From Neisseria lactamica NS19 (GTDB taxonomy: Bacteria > Pseudomonadota > Gammaproteobacteria > Burkholderiales > Neisseriaceae), in the NCBI GenBank assembly GCA_000193795.2, contig AEPI01000021.1:1-44595 (forward strand): a DNA stretch of 44,595 nucleotides, given 5' to 3'. The notes under the pieces are model-generated. The model had not been told where the DNA came from. It saw only the letters and a list, made by a program, of their open reading frames with translations, and ran no database searches. Every line of letters starts with the position of its first letter. The first letter of the stretch is position 1. Positions 43,401 to 44,595 of the stretch are shown here, piece after piece. The translations under genes were made by a program, and so were the position numbers.

Positions 43401-43812
43401 AAAGGTTCTCCTAAAAGATTTTCTCTCAATGCCGTCTGAAACGGATGCGGACGGCGGCGGTGTTTTTTGTATGAAAATCGGTTTTTAACCGATATTTTCA
43501 TTCCTTGTCAAACAACGCGCTGCCGTTTTTGCGGACGAGTGTTTTTATATTTGTTTCAATTCAACGTATTGTATTTTAGAGGACGTGTTCCGATATGGCA
43601 CGGGTAAAGCCTTTTCAGTCAAGCGGCTTATCCGATAGGGCGGCTTTTACTTAGATGGAAAATCACTTCCTTGCTTAGTATTCTATCCGCAATAAGAAGA
43701 ATGTGTTAAAAAGTGCGCAATCGAGATTTGGCTAAATTTCTCAAAAAATAGCCATAGGCAGCCTGAAAAAACTAAATTGAGGGTTTTAGGCTGCATTCGT
43801 CAGGTTTTAAGT
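43401..43812. other. Gene-free stretch between POT gene and toxin/immunity remnant
   Basis: An isolated DUS lies at 43429-43440. The remainder, to about 43740, holds no gene that I can support. At 43756-43796 AGGCAGCCTGAA and TTTTAGGCTGC form a hairpin with T-rich flanks. That is another DUS dialect (I recall AGGCAGCCTGAA from Kingella-type species), and on the minus strand it may be the terminator of the immunity gene. Confidence 0.55.
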
Positions 43813-44285
43813 TTATTGATTTGTTTCTTTCCATTTTAATAGAAACTCATTTTTTTTAGATGTTGAAATTTGATTTAGTAAACGCCCCATCATTGGATTA
43901 AAAGTAACTCCATTTTCTTCATTTACAAGAATACAATCATTTTTCTGTGCAATAGCAATTATTCTTTCTAAAAACTCCACATCTAAATCAAGTATATTTA
44001 TTTTGCATTCAATATCATCAGGAAATACTTCTACAACACTATCCCTTTTATTTAAAAAAGAAATACTATTTCCATAAGTTAATAATGGAATATAAAAAAC
44101 AGAGAAGTCATTTTTTCTATTAAATTGGCGTTAAAATAATTTGGATAATTGAAGCAATATTCACTTTCTTTGTAAATTAGCTCTTCAGATTCTTTATATT
44201 CCTCTAAATATTTAGGAATATGCTTATGATATTTTAGAATTCCTATCTTTGGAATAATTGCACATCTAAAATGCCAAGCTGCCAT
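43813..44285 (-). pseudogene. Immunity-like protein, frameshifted in a homopolymer run
   Basis: The start ATG 44285 overlaps the stop of the toxin fragment by one base (TAATG). Reading continues as MAAWHFRCAIIPKIGILKYH, but breaks at the T6 run (44111-44116, A6 on the coding strand). With one more base the frame runs LIEKNDFSVFYIPLLTYG to a stop at 43813, giving 157 residues. As written it ends at 44079 (68 residues). The protein is acidic and AT-rich, consistent with an immunity protein of a polymorphic-toxin (e.g. MafB-type) cassette. I do not know the family name. Confidence 0.6.
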
Positions 44286-44416
44286 TATTTTCTTCCTTTC
44301 CCCCGATATTTAGGTGGGCGGAGATTTTGAGTAGATGCCTCTAATACATCTTGTGGAGTGTTAAAGCTTGTTCCTTCTACTGGAAAATCAACTTTGTTAT
44401 ATATAAGTTCATTACT
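44285..44416 (-). pseudogene. C-terminal fragment of a secreted toxin (silent cassette type)
   Basis: 43 codons open from a stop codon at 44417, starting SNELIYNKVDFPVEG and ending NLRPPKYRGKGRK. There is no start codon of its own. Its stop overlaps the ATG of the next gene. This looks like the 3' end of a toxin whose N-terminal part is not present, as in alternative toxin cassettes downstream of mafB or rhs-type genes. The basic end suggests a nuclease. The nature of the toxin is inference. Confidence 0.5.
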
Positions 44417-44459
44417 TTATATATCCGCCACGACGAAGGGCGCATTATTTTTCTTAACC

Positions 44460-44489
44460 CCCTTCCGACAGCCGTGCGAAGGGTTTTTT
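44460..44489 (+). terminator. Hairpin with T tail
   Basis: CCCTTC and GAAGGG enclose a 12-base loop, followed by TTTTTT on the plus strand. There is no plus-strand gene before it in the window. It may come from a previous neighbour of the toxin module. Confidence 0.45.
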
Positions 44490-44595
44490 ATGCCAGTGGA
44501 AAACGAAATATCCTATTGTTTCTATTGTTGAATTTTAAAAACAGATTGTTGTGTTCCGTGTTTCTGCCGGTTTGGAAACGGTGGGGCGCATCAGC
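44490..44595. other. Window end without recognised gene
   Basis: The last 106 bases give no gene I can support on either strand. AT-rich at first, then changing to GC-rich near the end, which may be the beginning of the next conserved gene region. Confidence 0.3.

Noticed and set aside
44399..44424. ATATATAAGT / ACTTTATATAT inverted repeat as an attachment site
   Set aside because: Imperfect and composed of simple AT alternation; no second copy found in the window.

Overview
The window is chromosomal DNA of a Neisseria close to N. meningitidis and its near relatives. The signs are the 12-base DNA uptake sequence (DUS) ATGCCGTCTGAA, usually as inverted pairs serving as terminators after genes; three Correia repeat enclosed elements (CREE); and a gene order (glmS-metG ... 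lpxC-gnd-waaA ... murA-pgk ... ftsEX ... gltX ... mutS-gapA ... etfBA-purD ... sigma-E operon-prfB) that matches, from memory, the meningococcal chromosome around the numbering origin of strain MC58. The species cannot be fixed from this piece alone. The pilE/pilS locus, which I recall lying between the FKBP gene and lpxC in meningococci and gonococci, is absent here.

Layout. 1-7300: CREE, glmS, metG, a D-2-hydroxyacid dehydrogenase (minus strand), a DUF2061 gene split by a second CREE, an FKBP prolyl isomerase and lpxC. 7317-8066: a 750-base gene-free AT-rich stretch with a minus-strand G-quadruplex motif and a cluster of six DnaA-box-like 9-mers, a credible origin of replication. 8067-15309: gnd, waaA, a CopD-like and a TerC-like membrane protein, tRNA-Lys(UUU), murA (broken by one extra T) and pgk. 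15384-18585, minus strand: an NTF2-like protein, bolA, ftsEX and a TlpA-like thioredoxin. 18719-26329: arsC-like, DUF218, gltX, a small coiled-coil exported protein, a GNAT acetyltransferase, mutS (minus) and gapA. 26482-34463: trmO, pncA, waaC, etfBA, yigZ, a DUF4298 protein, purD, a tsaC-like gene and an unknown gene. Two ParB-binding parS sites lie at 27.9 and 30.8 kb. Eight exact TTATCCACA boxes in the window, against about 0.3 expected by chance, add to the origin-proximal picture.

34629-38622, minus strand, is the most interesting gene set. A lipoprotein gene is followed by the sigma-E operon: doxX, a Cys-rich precursor with six [EQ]G[KS]CG motifs, an MNIO (DUF692) enzyme, its DUF2063 partner, the ECF sigma factor rpoE and the 59-residue zinc anti-sigma factor mseR. 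This is a bufferin/HvfABC-type modified-peptide pathway for copper handling, under its own sigma factor. The MNIO gene is frameshifted at an A7 run.

38951-44595: a patatin-like lipoprotein, prfB (no programmed frameshift), rnpB, a third CREE next to an unclassified inverted-repeat element, a POT peptide transporter, and at the right edge a 3' toxin fragment overlapping an immunity-like gene, AT-rich and foreign-looking and also frameshifted at a homopolymer. Three genes broken by one base in homopolymers, one of them the essential murA, make sequencing error a serious possibility, so these should not be taken as true pseudogenes without checking reads.
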